NCBI GenBank assembly: GCA_037447605.1
Contig: CM074808.1
Location: forward strand, 1,418,978-1,482,977
DNA: 64,000 bases
Source of the DNA: Zygnema circumcarinatum
Lineage: Eukaryota > Streptophyta > Zygnematophyceae > Zygnematales > Zygnemataceae
Reading direction: 5' to 3'
Of this stretch, positions 1 through 11,742 are shown piece by piece. Below the pieces are notes generated by a model. It saw only the letters and a list, made by a program, of their open reading frames with translations. It was not told the DNA's origin and searched no databases. Numbering within the stretch: position 1 is the stretch's first letter; the number at the start of each line of letters is the position of its first letter. A program made the position numbers and the translations under genes.

Positions 1-668
1 ATGGGCACAGGACGTGGCGGGTGCGCTACAACCGTGTCTATGATCAGCTGATCCTGGTATGGCAGCTTGCTGAAACTTACCATAGGTCCTTACAAGTCAG
101 CAAAATGGAATGATTTCCCTTCCTGGTTTTGTCTTTCAGTGAAGTCGTTTCCTTGGTGTTCTTCAGCTCTCTTCCTCCAAATTCCGCATTCGAGCATTGA
201 CTCATAAACCAACAATCTCGTATGCCCTTCTCCTGCAGAGTGCAGGGACGGACACAGTAGTCAACCTGTGGCATGTGCCCTCAACACCGTCTGGTTCTGC
301 CCGGCAGAGTGGCAGAGCGCACAAGTTGCAAGATTCTGTAGGGGAGTCTCCAAGGAGTCCTCTTGAAAAGCCCATACAAGCATATACAGAACATGAAGAC
401 AGCGTTTACGGTAAGCTGCCGTAACCCGATTGGTTGCAATGGCCTTAGCCCCTACGACAATGAGCTCTGACATGTAAGGCCTACGTTAAATCTCCTCCAA
501 GACATAGCGGAGCTCTGTGTGGATATCTCAGCTCTACCATAGGTGTGCCCGTTGCTTTGCAAACTAGCACCTCTCGAACATGCTAAGCCGTTCAGATTCC
601 TTTCAGGATTGCTGTTGTGGTCCAGCTGCCCGTCCAGGAACTTGAGGAAATTTCGTGTCTGTGAGTGA
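1..668 (+). CDS. EIPR1: WD40 protein like EIPR1/TSSC1, 3' part only
   Basis: The exon at 1-56 reads RVRYNRVYDQLIL and splices in phase to the exon at 239-410, which starts SAGTDTVVNLWHV and ends YTEHEDSVYG. This order (blade starting with a conserved 'FYDQLILS' strand, a basic Ser-rich linker, then EHEDSVY) is what I know from EIPR1/TSSC1, a beta-propeller partner of the GARP and EARP tethering complexes in endosome-to-Golgi transport. Expected next is a blade beginning GLAWSS. The best acceptor, before 607, gives GLLLWSS and then diverges, reaching a stop at 666-668. The C-terminus is therefore either lost, diverged or carried by an exon I did not find. The 5' part lies outside the window. 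Family assignment is fairly safe; the 3' end is not. Confidence 0.55.
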
Positions 669-2187
669 GGCTAACGTTGCAGCGATCACGTTGTATAAAA
701 GCGAAGTTTACTTGGCGCAGGGATCGCATGGAGTGCAAAGCAGGCTTGGGTGTTCGCCTCTATTTCTTACGATGGGCGTGTAAGTGGTCATCCTCCTCCT
801 CGTCATGGTCTTGGAGATATCTTAACGCATGACTGTGCTTCTTCTTGTTTTCTCGTCTATTGAATGGGAAAGGAATGTATCGCTTTGTGGGGAGCCTTTC
901 AACCATCCCGTTACCCAACTTTCCTCCATCCTGTTCCTTCCAGTTACCTTTTCCTGTCGGGGACGGAGACTATATGGCTGAGAGCGGGAGGTCTGAAAAA
1001 AAAAAAAAATCTGTGTTCTTGCTGTTATCTTTCCTCTCTTGCCTGTGTTAGACTCCCTTAGTCCTCACATGTACGAGTGTTCAGGCAATGTACTCACGGC
1101 AGGCTCGTCATATTGCTGTTAGACATACAAAGATTCTGATGACAATTGCCATAGGAACAGTGTCATCGGCCTTACACAGTCCGTGTAATGTGTTGGTTCT
1201 CAGTCTTTCTGCTGATGCTCCTGTCAATGCAGAACATTTTATTCAGTGTTGAATCTTGACTGTGTAGAAAAGATTGTTGGAGCTCTGGAAAAGCTCACTT
1301 TGCTGGCACGTTGGTGGGCCTCACAACTTTCTGAGAGGTCGTTTTTTTGTCCCTCTGATCCACCCTATGCTGCAGGTGATGGTCAGCACTGTGCCCCCGT
1401 CTGTGCGCCAGCTTGTGAAAAGCTGACAGCCGGTGCAGGACTCGCTTTGCACAGCCATTATTGTATGGGGTTTGGTTCACCTACTTGTACTCATCCTTTA
1501 AAAGAAAAAAATCCATTATAATGATTATTTTAAAGCAAATTTCAGGTGAAGATTACTGCTCGAGGAGTTAGGGATACCTACCGTTGTTCAAATTTTATTC
1601 CACTTCTTTATGAGGCTTTCACACAAGCGAATTCCTTTCATTTTCAACCCGGAAACGCCTTTTGTTTGAAAGGCTGACTCAAGCAAAGGGTAAAGGTGTC
1701 ATGAAGAACGTGTTTTGTGAATGCTCAGTAGTCGAAGTCAAAATGAAAGGGGAAGACTGCAAGTGTTCCGTTGGCATAACGCGCCACATTGTTGAGGAGT
1801 TATGGCAAAAAGAGAAAATGCCATAAACAAAAAGCGATGGCAAGAGGATAGTCAGAATCGCAATGGGCTCCCTAAAAACCTTAACGGTACGCACCTTTCA
1901 AAGAACTTGGAGTAATAGATACCATCATTTATACATAGGTTTTTAAATCAAGCGCGCTAGTTGTGCAACGGAATTGACTGCAGTACCATGCACGTACGTG
2001 GATTGCCTGCCAGAACGCAGCACTTCCCAAAATCCACTCCCTAGCACCCTACTTACATGCACTCATAAATATTGACCGCCAGCAAAAGGAAACGAAAGCT
2101 ACGTCCTTCTCAATAGGCAGATGCGAACTGACCAGGAAAAACTGAAGTATGTACAGCGCCCCCAGGCAACGAGAGCGAGGAGCCGGT
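669..2187. other. Intergenic region, no gene seen
   Basis: This stretch lies between the end of the EIPR1-like gene and the stop codon of the channel gene on the other strand. It is AT-rich with short A and T runs. Open frames are all short, and I found no exon that matches a family or has good splice signals. It probably holds the 3' UTRs of the two convergent genes. Confidence 0.4.
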
Positions 2188-5100
2188 TCACATGAGCACG
2201 AACACCAAGTCTTGTCTGCTGACAGAGACGTCTCCTGGCGGATTCGTGTGCACGAAGGGGACCAGCGCTTCTTTGGTCCCTTTGGCCCTGTAGAGCCCCA
2301 GCGCCAGCAAGCCTTTCTCGTGCAGGAGGTGCTTCACAAGGTCAGCGTAGGTCCTCCCGCAACACTCGCTTGGAACCGCCACCTGACCTAACCGCCGCAC
2401 TTCGCCATCCTCCACTCCTACTGCTGGGCCTCCACTTAGCATTTGCTCCACAATTTTGTTGACATTTCTGTTGTAAAAAGTCGCAAAGCTGCAAAAAGGG
2501 GAAAAAGGCAAGGACAAACCGTGTCAGGTAACTCCGCGGGATTGCCTCTGTAGCTAACACCACATGGGCCCTTGCAAACAGGCATACTTCAGTAAGTGGG
2601 ATCAAAGCCTGATCTTCGGATAGTTATGCGAAATGCTTTGAATGCGCCTTGCTTTTTCAGAGCAGGTAAAGTTGAAGCATACTGTGGAGAGACCAGGCTT
2701 TCAACTAGTGGTAGTAGTCAACTAGTTGGTCACTACTTGCCACAAACTGCAGCAGCCACACATGTATTTGAACTACTTGCCACAGATGCAACCATTCCCT
2801 CGCCTCAGAATCAGAGATTACACAGAACGGATGAATGGTTTCCTTCCCATACCTACTACAATTGATGCAACATTCAAATTTCAGTGGCGAAAGCGAATAA
2901 ACGACAGAATTGTCCGGGAGCACTCACGTGAGGAAGCAGAGGCCTACAGGACAGAAAGCTTTGCCGGATTGATATGGAGGAACAAACTGATAAACCGCAT
3001 CTCGGTTTCTCACGTAAGTCGTACGGGACAAGCGGTGGCGCTGTAGCAACCACTTGGGACGCAGATACTGGAAGGCCAGTTCATGTTGAAGCTCCACCAA
3101 TAATTCGTCTCCAGAGCCTTTAAGCCTCTCCACATTGGCGGCGATAACCAAGTTGTCAGAATCACACATGTTGTCACCCGTCGAACCCTCTTCTTCATGG
3201 CTTCCGCTCTCCAAGTGACCGTCCCGACTTAAAATCAACACTTTGGCTGCAGCAGCAAACCCAAACAAACGCAACCCCGCAGAAAATACATTCACTTTGA
3301 GAGAGGACATACGTGAAGGCACTTGACTCTTTACAAAAGGGAAGGACGTTAAGAAAATGACTGCAATCAGCCATTACAAGACCTTTTTTTAGGCATTTTA
3401 GGCTTCTGGGATATCAAAGGAGGAATCATAAGGCAGTGAGGATGTGCAAGTGTTTGGGCGAATCACTTACCTGCCTGCACCACTCCTGCCCGCATAAGAT
3501 CCAGTTCATACAGGGGAGAGCCTGAGACAAAGTATACTTCTGGGAAAAGCCCAAGACAGCCCCATTCCTCCGACGTGGGCTGTACTTCACATAGGAACAC
3601 AACAGGCATCTCAGGAAACGGGCCTGTCCGTAGATGAGAAACAAAATGGAAGAGGTTGTGGGGCCAGGAATCATTGAAGCAAGCGAGAATATGAGGTTTA
3701 TCTAAATGAACTACGGAAAGAGTATGATTTTCAAGGTGATCCAAAATTTCATCACGCCTCTTTGAGAGGATTGCAGGGTGTGGCTTCTGTTGCAGAACGA
3801 GCGGAGGCCATGTTAAAAGTTTTTCCAAAGCATCATTCAGGCTCAGCTTCTCCACCATTTCATCTGCTGCATCCCCAGTTACATGCTCCTTGGAAGTAGG
3901 ATTTCGTCCTTTCGTTTCTGGCTGATGCTCATCAGCACTGCCCCTTGCCGCCCTCTCTACATCTGCTGCTAAATGCGAAGAGTTCTCCTCCTCTGCCGAT
4001 GGTGTGCGATAGATTGACGCTGACAAGCCCTTATTTAGTATTTGTCCATTGGACCGTGCAGAAATAATTGAATTCCACATTTCAGTTATCTCTGCAAAGA
4101 GGGCCATGGACTGTTTGTGTCTTTCAAAAGGGGATAGTCCAGTTGTTGCGTTCTGTACGTGCTGCGGCGCCTCAGTTAAAGTAGGTAATGTGCTGAAATA
4201 CCGCCAACTCTTCCAGGATTTAAAAAATGGCTTCTGCTTGGCATCAAATTTCGAGATCATTTCCGCCGTGCGAATGTTTTCGGCAATGACAAGGCCCACG
4301 TCGGTTGGCCCAATCAAGTGGCTCTTTGGGAACAAAAACACTTGACGCCGAGCATCCCTTTCACGTACGCTTTCCTCTACAATAACGTCAAGACCAAATA
4401 GCATCACACCGAATTGCATGTAGCAAAACTCTGCCGCCTGCACGAAGCCAACCCTCACTTCTCGTTTAGCTCTACAGACTGGCGAGAGGCAGCATGTTCG
4501 TGTTTCTCCCACCTTCATGCTAAGAAAAAACGTTTAAGAAAGGATGCTTACCGCTTCAAACCGAAGGTTGTGAAAAACCTCTGGCAGCAGCACCGGATAT
4601 ACTTCTTGCAAATGACCGCGATAATACTCAAACATAAAGTGATTATGAAGGGGCTTGGCGATGTAGAGGCCTGGTCGGAACAGATTTGAAATAAAGGTAG
4701 TGACGCCCTTGATATAGCAGCTGCCGAATAAAGGGAGAGTGAGAAGACCTTCAACCAGACAATCTTTTCAAAACGATGATGAAACCAAACATTGCGATTC
4801 TTAACACCTAACGAGCATATTATATCAATTGCAAGCACCTCCTGTAATCCGTGTAGAATAGGAAAACACCGTTTTGCAATCGGCTCATTAAGGCTTTTAA
4901 GCAACTATGGCTCTAGACATTTGTCGTGTTGGAAGCAGATATGATGCTTCAAACTACAAATTAAGAGGCATATCAATCACCAGATACTTCAATTGCGCGC
5001 CTATTCGCCAATACTACCATTCTTCTTCCTTGTCGTCAGTAGTCGATAATGCAAATGATTTAACCAATCATGTAGCAGCCGAGAAAAAAGTGGATGAACT

Positions 5101-8100
5101 ATATCACTACAACATGAGCAAATGCTTGTCGGCTGAGTGTCCATAAGGACGACGCAGATAGCAAGAGACCACAATTATATAAAAAACCGAAAGAAGAGTA
5201 GAGAGCCCTTGACAAAGGAGAAGCCAAACAAAAGCATATGCATTTCTGAAGGCTCCAAGAATAAGAAAGTCGTCATAGACAATTCAATGTTTGGACGCGT
5301 GTAAAGACGTGAGACTCCCATCAATCCTCCCCCTTCCATGCAACTCAATTCCAGTGACCCAAGTCTAGCTTTCTCTCTCCAACAGATCAATCATTCCAAG
5401 TCCACCCCCCCTTGCAACCTCTACGCTGCGCGCGCGTGTCAGGAAACCGAAAGCATACCTGCATGCCAAAAGTTTGAAACGGACGGCTTCGGGACATACA
5501 ATGTCAACAGTGCTCTCTACATCATTCCAAACAGCTTTGAGCGCATCCTCTGGATTCACAATTTCCACCAAGATCCGTGTTGAATTTCCACAGTAGCGCT
5601 GTACGGATAATGCCTGCACTATTTGTGCAGAGTCCTCAGCGTCGGCATCCTGCTAAGAAAACCCATCCTGCGGAGTGTTATACAAAGCAAACAAACATTG
5701 GCAGAGCAATCTATCACATATGGAGATTGCTCCTAACGGCTTACACAGCTATTAGAACATGAGTTTAAGTTGACGGTTGAGCGTCAGTAAGCTCAGAAGA
5801 AGATGGTAAGCACAGTGATGTACGCATGTGAGATGGGGATGATTTTGATACGAAGAACGAGCACATCAGCGTTATTCGATATTGCTATAGATCTAGTTTC
5901 TGCCCGCCAAAAAAATGCTGTTGTCACATTGCATCCTAGACAGGCAGGTTCCCATTAGGAACAGATGAAGTGCGCATTAAAAGACATAAAAGAGTTTATC
6001 TTTTCCTTCATTTTTCTTTGATTCAGTTTGGTACTCCTCGTCCACACCTCGAAAAACGAGTCTCCAAGAACATAGATCGCCGTTGCCTCGCGGGCCCCCA
6101 CGCGGTCCAAATCACCCCAATTCAGTGGGGAGCCCTCCACAAAACTCACCAGCCCGTTATAAAGCGCCACCAAAGACTTCAGTTCAAACCTGCAAATGCC
6201 ACTCAAACGGGACGATTCGACGTGATGTTGAGCTCAAACTTAAACTAGGATAGAGAGGAATGCGTGCAGCAAAGGACTGTATCGACCATGGATATGGCAG
6301 CAGACTCGTCGACAACTTATACATGCCCCCAACTTCACTTTACAGAAGTACAACACAGATCGCCCTGCCAAAAGCTCTTTTCTCCATATGAATAGCCTTG
6401 TATCCTTTTGTCAAATGACATGCCATGCGTCACTTTTGGAAATGCAAGTGCATTCATGGAGCAATCGATTGACTAATGCCATAAGTTTCCCTCAGTATAA
6501 GGTAAACCTTTAAGTCAGCTGTTTATCTCAGTCGACGAGCTCTCCAAACCTATCCAATTTATTTCAAATGGACTCACTCATTCGTAGGTTGATTGATTTG
6601 CACTACAATAATCCCCTCTAGACAAATTGCCAGTTTACACTTGAAAAACTCATCACTGACGCCTGCTCTACCATATCATGTACTCTCCTGTCCAATTAAA
6701 CCAACTTTATTCCTTTTTTTGTTTATTTATTTTATTTTATTCTCTGTTATTTTTGAATGAAAGAAAAATCGCTATAAGACGGAGAGGAAGCTGCTGGAGA
6801 AATAGCAGCACTTACGAGGGTTTGTAAGGAGCCATAACTGTAACTCGTAGAGGGTACGCAGCAAGGTCTGTGGAGGTGACAATCGGGCAGCAGATTCAGC
6901 AGCCTGATGCTCAACACAGCTGGTAAAAGCTGGGAGGGACACATGTAAATTGTGAGAAAGCCCTCACTAAGTTTATGTCCAGATTGTTTTAGATAAAAAA
7001 AAGAGACTCATAACAGGTTGAAGACGGCCAAACGGCAAGGTACTTATGGGAGTAAAGGATGATACAATGACTTTATGGAAAGAGGGTCGATTAGCCACTA
7101 CACTTGCAAGCACACAGTTAAACAGGAGTTTTCTCCAAACACTGGAACTGCAAGACTGCAGTGAGATGACTAGCCTGACAGTTTGCCAAGAAGGAATGGT
7201 GCATAATGTCTGCATACGGGTTAGGAAAAGGCGGAATTTAAAGTTACGCGTAGAGAAAAAATGTTAATATTAACTTCAAACAAGGACGCCCCAACTTTTT
7301 TCATTGCACATACGTTCATAAAGAAGTACATCATCCAGGTGTCTATCTACATTGCAGATTGCGGAAAACAGTGGACTATGGCTTTCAAAAGGAAAAATGC
7401 TCAACCCAAGTGGGTGCATATGGAGTACCTTCATCATGGACCGGATGGTAAAATGCATACAAAAAGTCCGTTACTGTTCTGTGTGACACATTGCCACAAA
7501 GGATGATATAGCGGTAGCTGGAAATGCGGTTAGTCATGTTGTATCCACCGTAGGGGCTGCACAGCGAAGACAACTTTCCATCAACGCCATACTTTTCTTT
7601 CTTCCCTGCCTAAATAGGAATCTCACTATGACAACAACTAGTGAAGTGGACAAAATAACAGAAAATGCGTTAAATTTTTTGAAAAACAACATGTTCTCTA
7701 CACTTTCCCCCCCTTTTTTTTCTGAAACTGACCTCCTCGAAACGACGTCCAGAATCTTGTTGATTTGCACAGGGATGATGACGAGGGTTGCAACGATAAT
7801 AAAGATGACCACCAGGCGACCCCATGATGTATTTGGAGTGACATCTCCATATCCAACTGTGGAGATCTGAACATTTCAAAAACAGCTCAGGAAACGCTTT
7901 TTAAAACTTGCAGTTTATCGTGGCTAGCAAGCCACCACCCTACCTGTTACTTTGCTGGAAGACAACACATTATCCAGCTGACTTTCAGTTATAGGAATTC
8001 TGTGTAGGCGCGAATGCTCTAAGGTTGTGTGTTCTATTTTCACGTGTTAAAGCCTTGTGACACACCTGCTTAAATCATGGAGCGTACCGTAACCACAATG

Positions 8101-10881
8101 AAGTAGAAGGCATCGTAAAAGTTAAAGCAACCCGTCAAAGGGCAGCCCAACGCTTCCAGCTGGTCGTTTGAAAGCGCGATTTTCTCCACCCATTGGAACA
8201 TGCCAGCAGCCACAAATACTGGCACAAAAAGTCCACGCTCCTCGAATCGATCAGGCACATAGAGTATGGGAAAACGAAAGGGAGTGCGCGGAGAAAGAAG
8301 GGCGGGAGAGGGAGAGAGAGAAATGGGTAAAAGCCGAGACTGTTTTTCACCCTTGAGGTCACGTCGTGCGCACTAGAAAGCAAGAAGAAGCCAGAAACAG
8401 AATCAGATTGTAACACCCGTCAATTAGTTTTTCGGTCTGACACATAGTTAGAAGAGCGTTACCAATGCTGAGAAGATAGACCAGCAGCACCAAGCACTCC
8501 TTCGCGATTGAGCTCTTTAACAGACCAAAGGATTTGACCCCCTGAGCCGGTCTGTAGCAGCTCAACAAAAACAAAGAATGAGCGGAACGTGGCAGAGTAC
8601 AGGCTGTGTGCAGTCGGCAAGCACGGCAACTGCAAACAAATCTGAGCGAGACAGCTAGCTCAAGTTAAATACATGAAACGCAGCCAAACATGTGTTGTTC
8701 CCCTTCATGACAGAGATGAAGCAAATTATTAACCTGAGAAGCCGTAAGAAGAGCAAAATTCGAAATGGTGCACCTGCTTCGAGGTTATCACTGCCACGTC
8801 GCCAAACAAAGTGGCAAAGTCAGCCTGTATTACCCATCTCATCTGAACCTGCTGCTAGTTATAGAGAAAAGGTGTTCTGTTCTCATTATCTTGACATTTG
8901 TCATCCTCGAGTAATAGTTTAGGAACGAGCTGACTCTTGGCAGGCCAGATGCCCAAGGGGAAGAGTCCTTCCTCACCTGAAGAAAAATATTATGGGAAGA
9001 GAAGTAACAAGGTCAAGAATGCCGTTCGAAGAAAAGACATAGCCAACTCTAATGGCAGAACTGGTCCACAAAATTAAGCCACTCAAGTTAGTATCAGTTC
9101 CATGGTTTAAAATTTTTTAAAACTAAATTGACAAGAGTATGTTTCCAGACACTGACAGGTACAATAGGTTGTGATTCGAACCTGTACACCTTCAGAAAGT
9201 AATCAGCCACAAAATACACGCTTATCACTCCCAAAGATAACCGTCGGGAATCTGTCCGTCCGTCCGGATCTTTCCTGCGTACACATGTCAAAGCCTTCAT
9301 ATTTAAGGGTGTTCTTGCAATCAAGATAGCGTATGAGCAGAGTGAGGAGTAGAAAACACAGATGATACAAAAAGTGACAGTCCATCAATAATAGCAAGAA
9401 GAGCGAAAGAGCAACGAAAGACTGGCATATGTGAGGAGCATGAAACTGAGATCCTTCCGAAGATAACGACAATCTTACGTCGAGGCAACATAAAACCCCA
9501 CACTTGTAGCAGACGCTAGAAACTCCACCTGTGAAGCCAAACAGAAGACACGTCAGCAGAGTCGAACCGTCAGCCATCAAGGTCAAGGTCTTACTCTCAG
9601 CAGAAGTATACCACGACTCCATGCATTCTGACAGCAAAACTGGAGAACGTAAAATTCAACAAACAACAATAGGGGAAAGCAGAGTTAAGCATACAATTCC
9701 AAGAAATAGCGCCACATTGCCAGTGCGAAGCGCGGTTCGGACTCGCGTGGTCAAAGGATACGTGCCATAGAGGTAGGAATCGTGATATCTTTCCAGTACA
9801 TCCTGCACAAAAACCCCGCCAGAAAATGTAGCTTCAAGCGGAGACTTTCTTCATACCCTTGCCATGTCTGTTTGTCCAACCACCGCATCATCTGCCAATC
9901 CATGGTGCGACAGGCGATGAGGAGTGGCTTTGACTCTTAAAAATGCGAACCGAGACAATTTCTCTTTTGGCCTCGAGCATCCTTGAAAATCGGTCTACTC
10001 AATATGAATTGGTGGAGCCGAACCAGAACCGTTTAGAGTTGCTGACTACACAATACAAACTGCCTCGGCATGTTGTTAACTACTAATTTATCAGATGCTG
10101 ACACAAAGGTTAACTTCCTGCTTCAATGGTGAAACGTAAAGAGAAAAATGCTGGCGAAAAACGGCGAGACTGGCAAATTGGCAGCTCCGATGACGAAGCT
10201 ACAGCGACCTTGTCTCGATAAAAACGTGACCCTATTAAAATGGAGGGAAACGCCTGTCAAAAACGCATGCTTTGAACGCGAGGTACACTGGTTGCATTCT
10301 AGCGCTTTGCATGAATCACCTCGCTTTCGCAGTGTTCTCCAGCTGTATAAATTTCAACATAAACAATTAAATGACACGGTTTTGGCTGTTGACTTCCTTC
10401 ATGCTTCCAAAAGTAACTCTTTGAAACCATCACTCCGATGAGGAAGCGGTCAGTTCTCAACCTTGCCAGCCTCCACGCGCTTCCCATGCTTGTTATAGTT
10501 GTCGACAATGGTAGCAGTCTCGTCCAGAGCCTCATTTAACGCACTATAAGCTGCTTCAGCTCCTTTTCCAGCATCCTCATCTTCCCCTAATAGTGGATCA
10601 CTCACTCGTTGTCCAGCTCTCAGCTCCTCAGTGGCCTTCTCACACAAAAAATGCCCCGAATGCGTAACCTTAAACGACCTAGTTGAAGGATTTCTTGATA
10701 AAATCTCAGACGAGGCCCCTGCGCCATCTGCAGACCTCCCCTGCTCCTGAAACGCAGGCAGAACCAGCTGAATCTTTGCCATGTTTGACGCCCCTGCCAA
10801 ACAGACTCGCCCCTTCGATGTCAAATATGTCCGGAACTTAAACTCTTGCAACCGCCCGCCCACTCTGCTTGCTACATTCAC
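2188..10881 (-). CDS. BK (Slo)-type potassium channel alpha subunit, 6 TM + two RCK domains
   Basis: Exons found (descending): 10881-10462, 9802-9668, 9528-9479, 9274-9182, 9048-8977, 8790-8734, 8551-8463, 8218-8098, 7866-7733, 7556-7429, 6189-6048, 5649-5459, 4720-4552, 4437-3471, 3246-2928, 2488-2188. The order is S1 (from NVALFLGIVCL), S2 (VISVYFVADYFLK), S3 (ILDLVTSLPIIFFF), an Arg-bearing S4 (FRILLFLRLLR), S5, pore helix, the selectivity filter STVGYGD at the head of exon 7866-7733, S6, then RCK1 (GNVSHRTVTDFL, VEGSPLNWGDLDRV, DAEDSAQIVQALS) and RCK2 (PEVYFVSGSPL, NRNVNKIVEQML). Splice phases agree at nearly all junctions. This predicts a K+-selective, probably Ca2+- and voltage-gated channel. 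One exon of RCK1 between 7428 and 6190 was not found. The exon at 10881-10462 joins in phase (GK|DVLERY) but is less certain; its start may be the ATG at 10782. I saw no obvious Asp-rich calcium bowl. Confidence 0.85.
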
Positions 10882-11742
10882 CGCCTGCTATTGCTATTGT
10901 TTTTCCTGCTCCTATTCCTCCTGCTATTCCTGCTGCTGCTGGGGCGCCATGGCGCTCTGCAGCCCCTTGAAGTAGGAAAGGGAGAGGGCTAGGGGGTGCA
11001 CGAAACGGAACGCTCCAACGACGCGCCTTCCGACACATGGAACGCCGTTTACTCGATTCCACGTGGCGAGCAAGGAAGTCTCCGCCACGTGTCAAGCAGA
11101 CAGCACTCCATTCGCAGGTGTGCGCGGATCCCCGTACGAATCTTTGTCTGGTAGCGGATAGGGAAGAATATCATATTGCAACGCAGTGTCGTGTTTTAAA
11201 ATTCCAATGAAAAACTTTATGAGTCAGGCCGTTTTATAAAACGCTTTTAGAATGGCCATACTCATCAATCGTACGACCGTCCATATTGTTCAATTTCAAC
11301 GGTCGGTTGTTTTAAAATTGTTTTAAAACCCTGAAGCTTTTGGATATTAGAACGTTCTAATACTGAAATCTAAAACTCTAGAAAGTCGCTTGTTGGACTT
11401 TTTGCCATCTCTAGTAGCGGACTGACGGTTGGAAACTGCCAAAAAGACCGTACGGTCGTTAGGGGTCCGAGTGCTGGATGAGCCGCGCAGTGTCTGCAAG
11501 TTGTCAACTGGAGTCGTCTGGAGCTTCTTCCAATGAGGGTTCGCCACGTGCATCTTTTGTATACGTGGCGAGTCGTGATTGGAGGATGCCCGTGTCCTTG
11601 CATTGAAGGGGCTATCTCTCTCTCTTTCTCCCTCCCTTGCAGGGCAGGCCCCTCCGCTTCCTAACGCTTCCTTTCTTGCTTTCGCTTCGGCGGGGAGGGA
11701 GGGAGGGAGGGAGGGAGGGGGGTGGGGGCTGCAGCAGCCGCC
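10882..11742. promoter_or_regulatory. Divergent promoter region between channel and diphosphatase genes
   Basis: The two genes start about 860 bp apart and point away from each other, so this stretch should hold both promoters and 5' UTRs. The part near 10860-11100 is rich in CTGCT and the part near 11150-11400 is AT-rich. No clear TATA box is visible. The only striking element is the G-run tract described separately. Assignment as promoter rests on position alone. Confidence 0.4.
11690..11730 (+). repeat. (GGGA)n tract in 5' leader
   Basis: About seven GGGA units are followed by GGGGGGTGGGGG, ending 12 bases before the start codon of the diphosphatase gene. Many consecutive G-triplets on the sense strand could fold into a G-quadruplex in DNA or in the mRNA leader. 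The repeat is seen; any effect on expression is inference. Confidence 0.75.
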
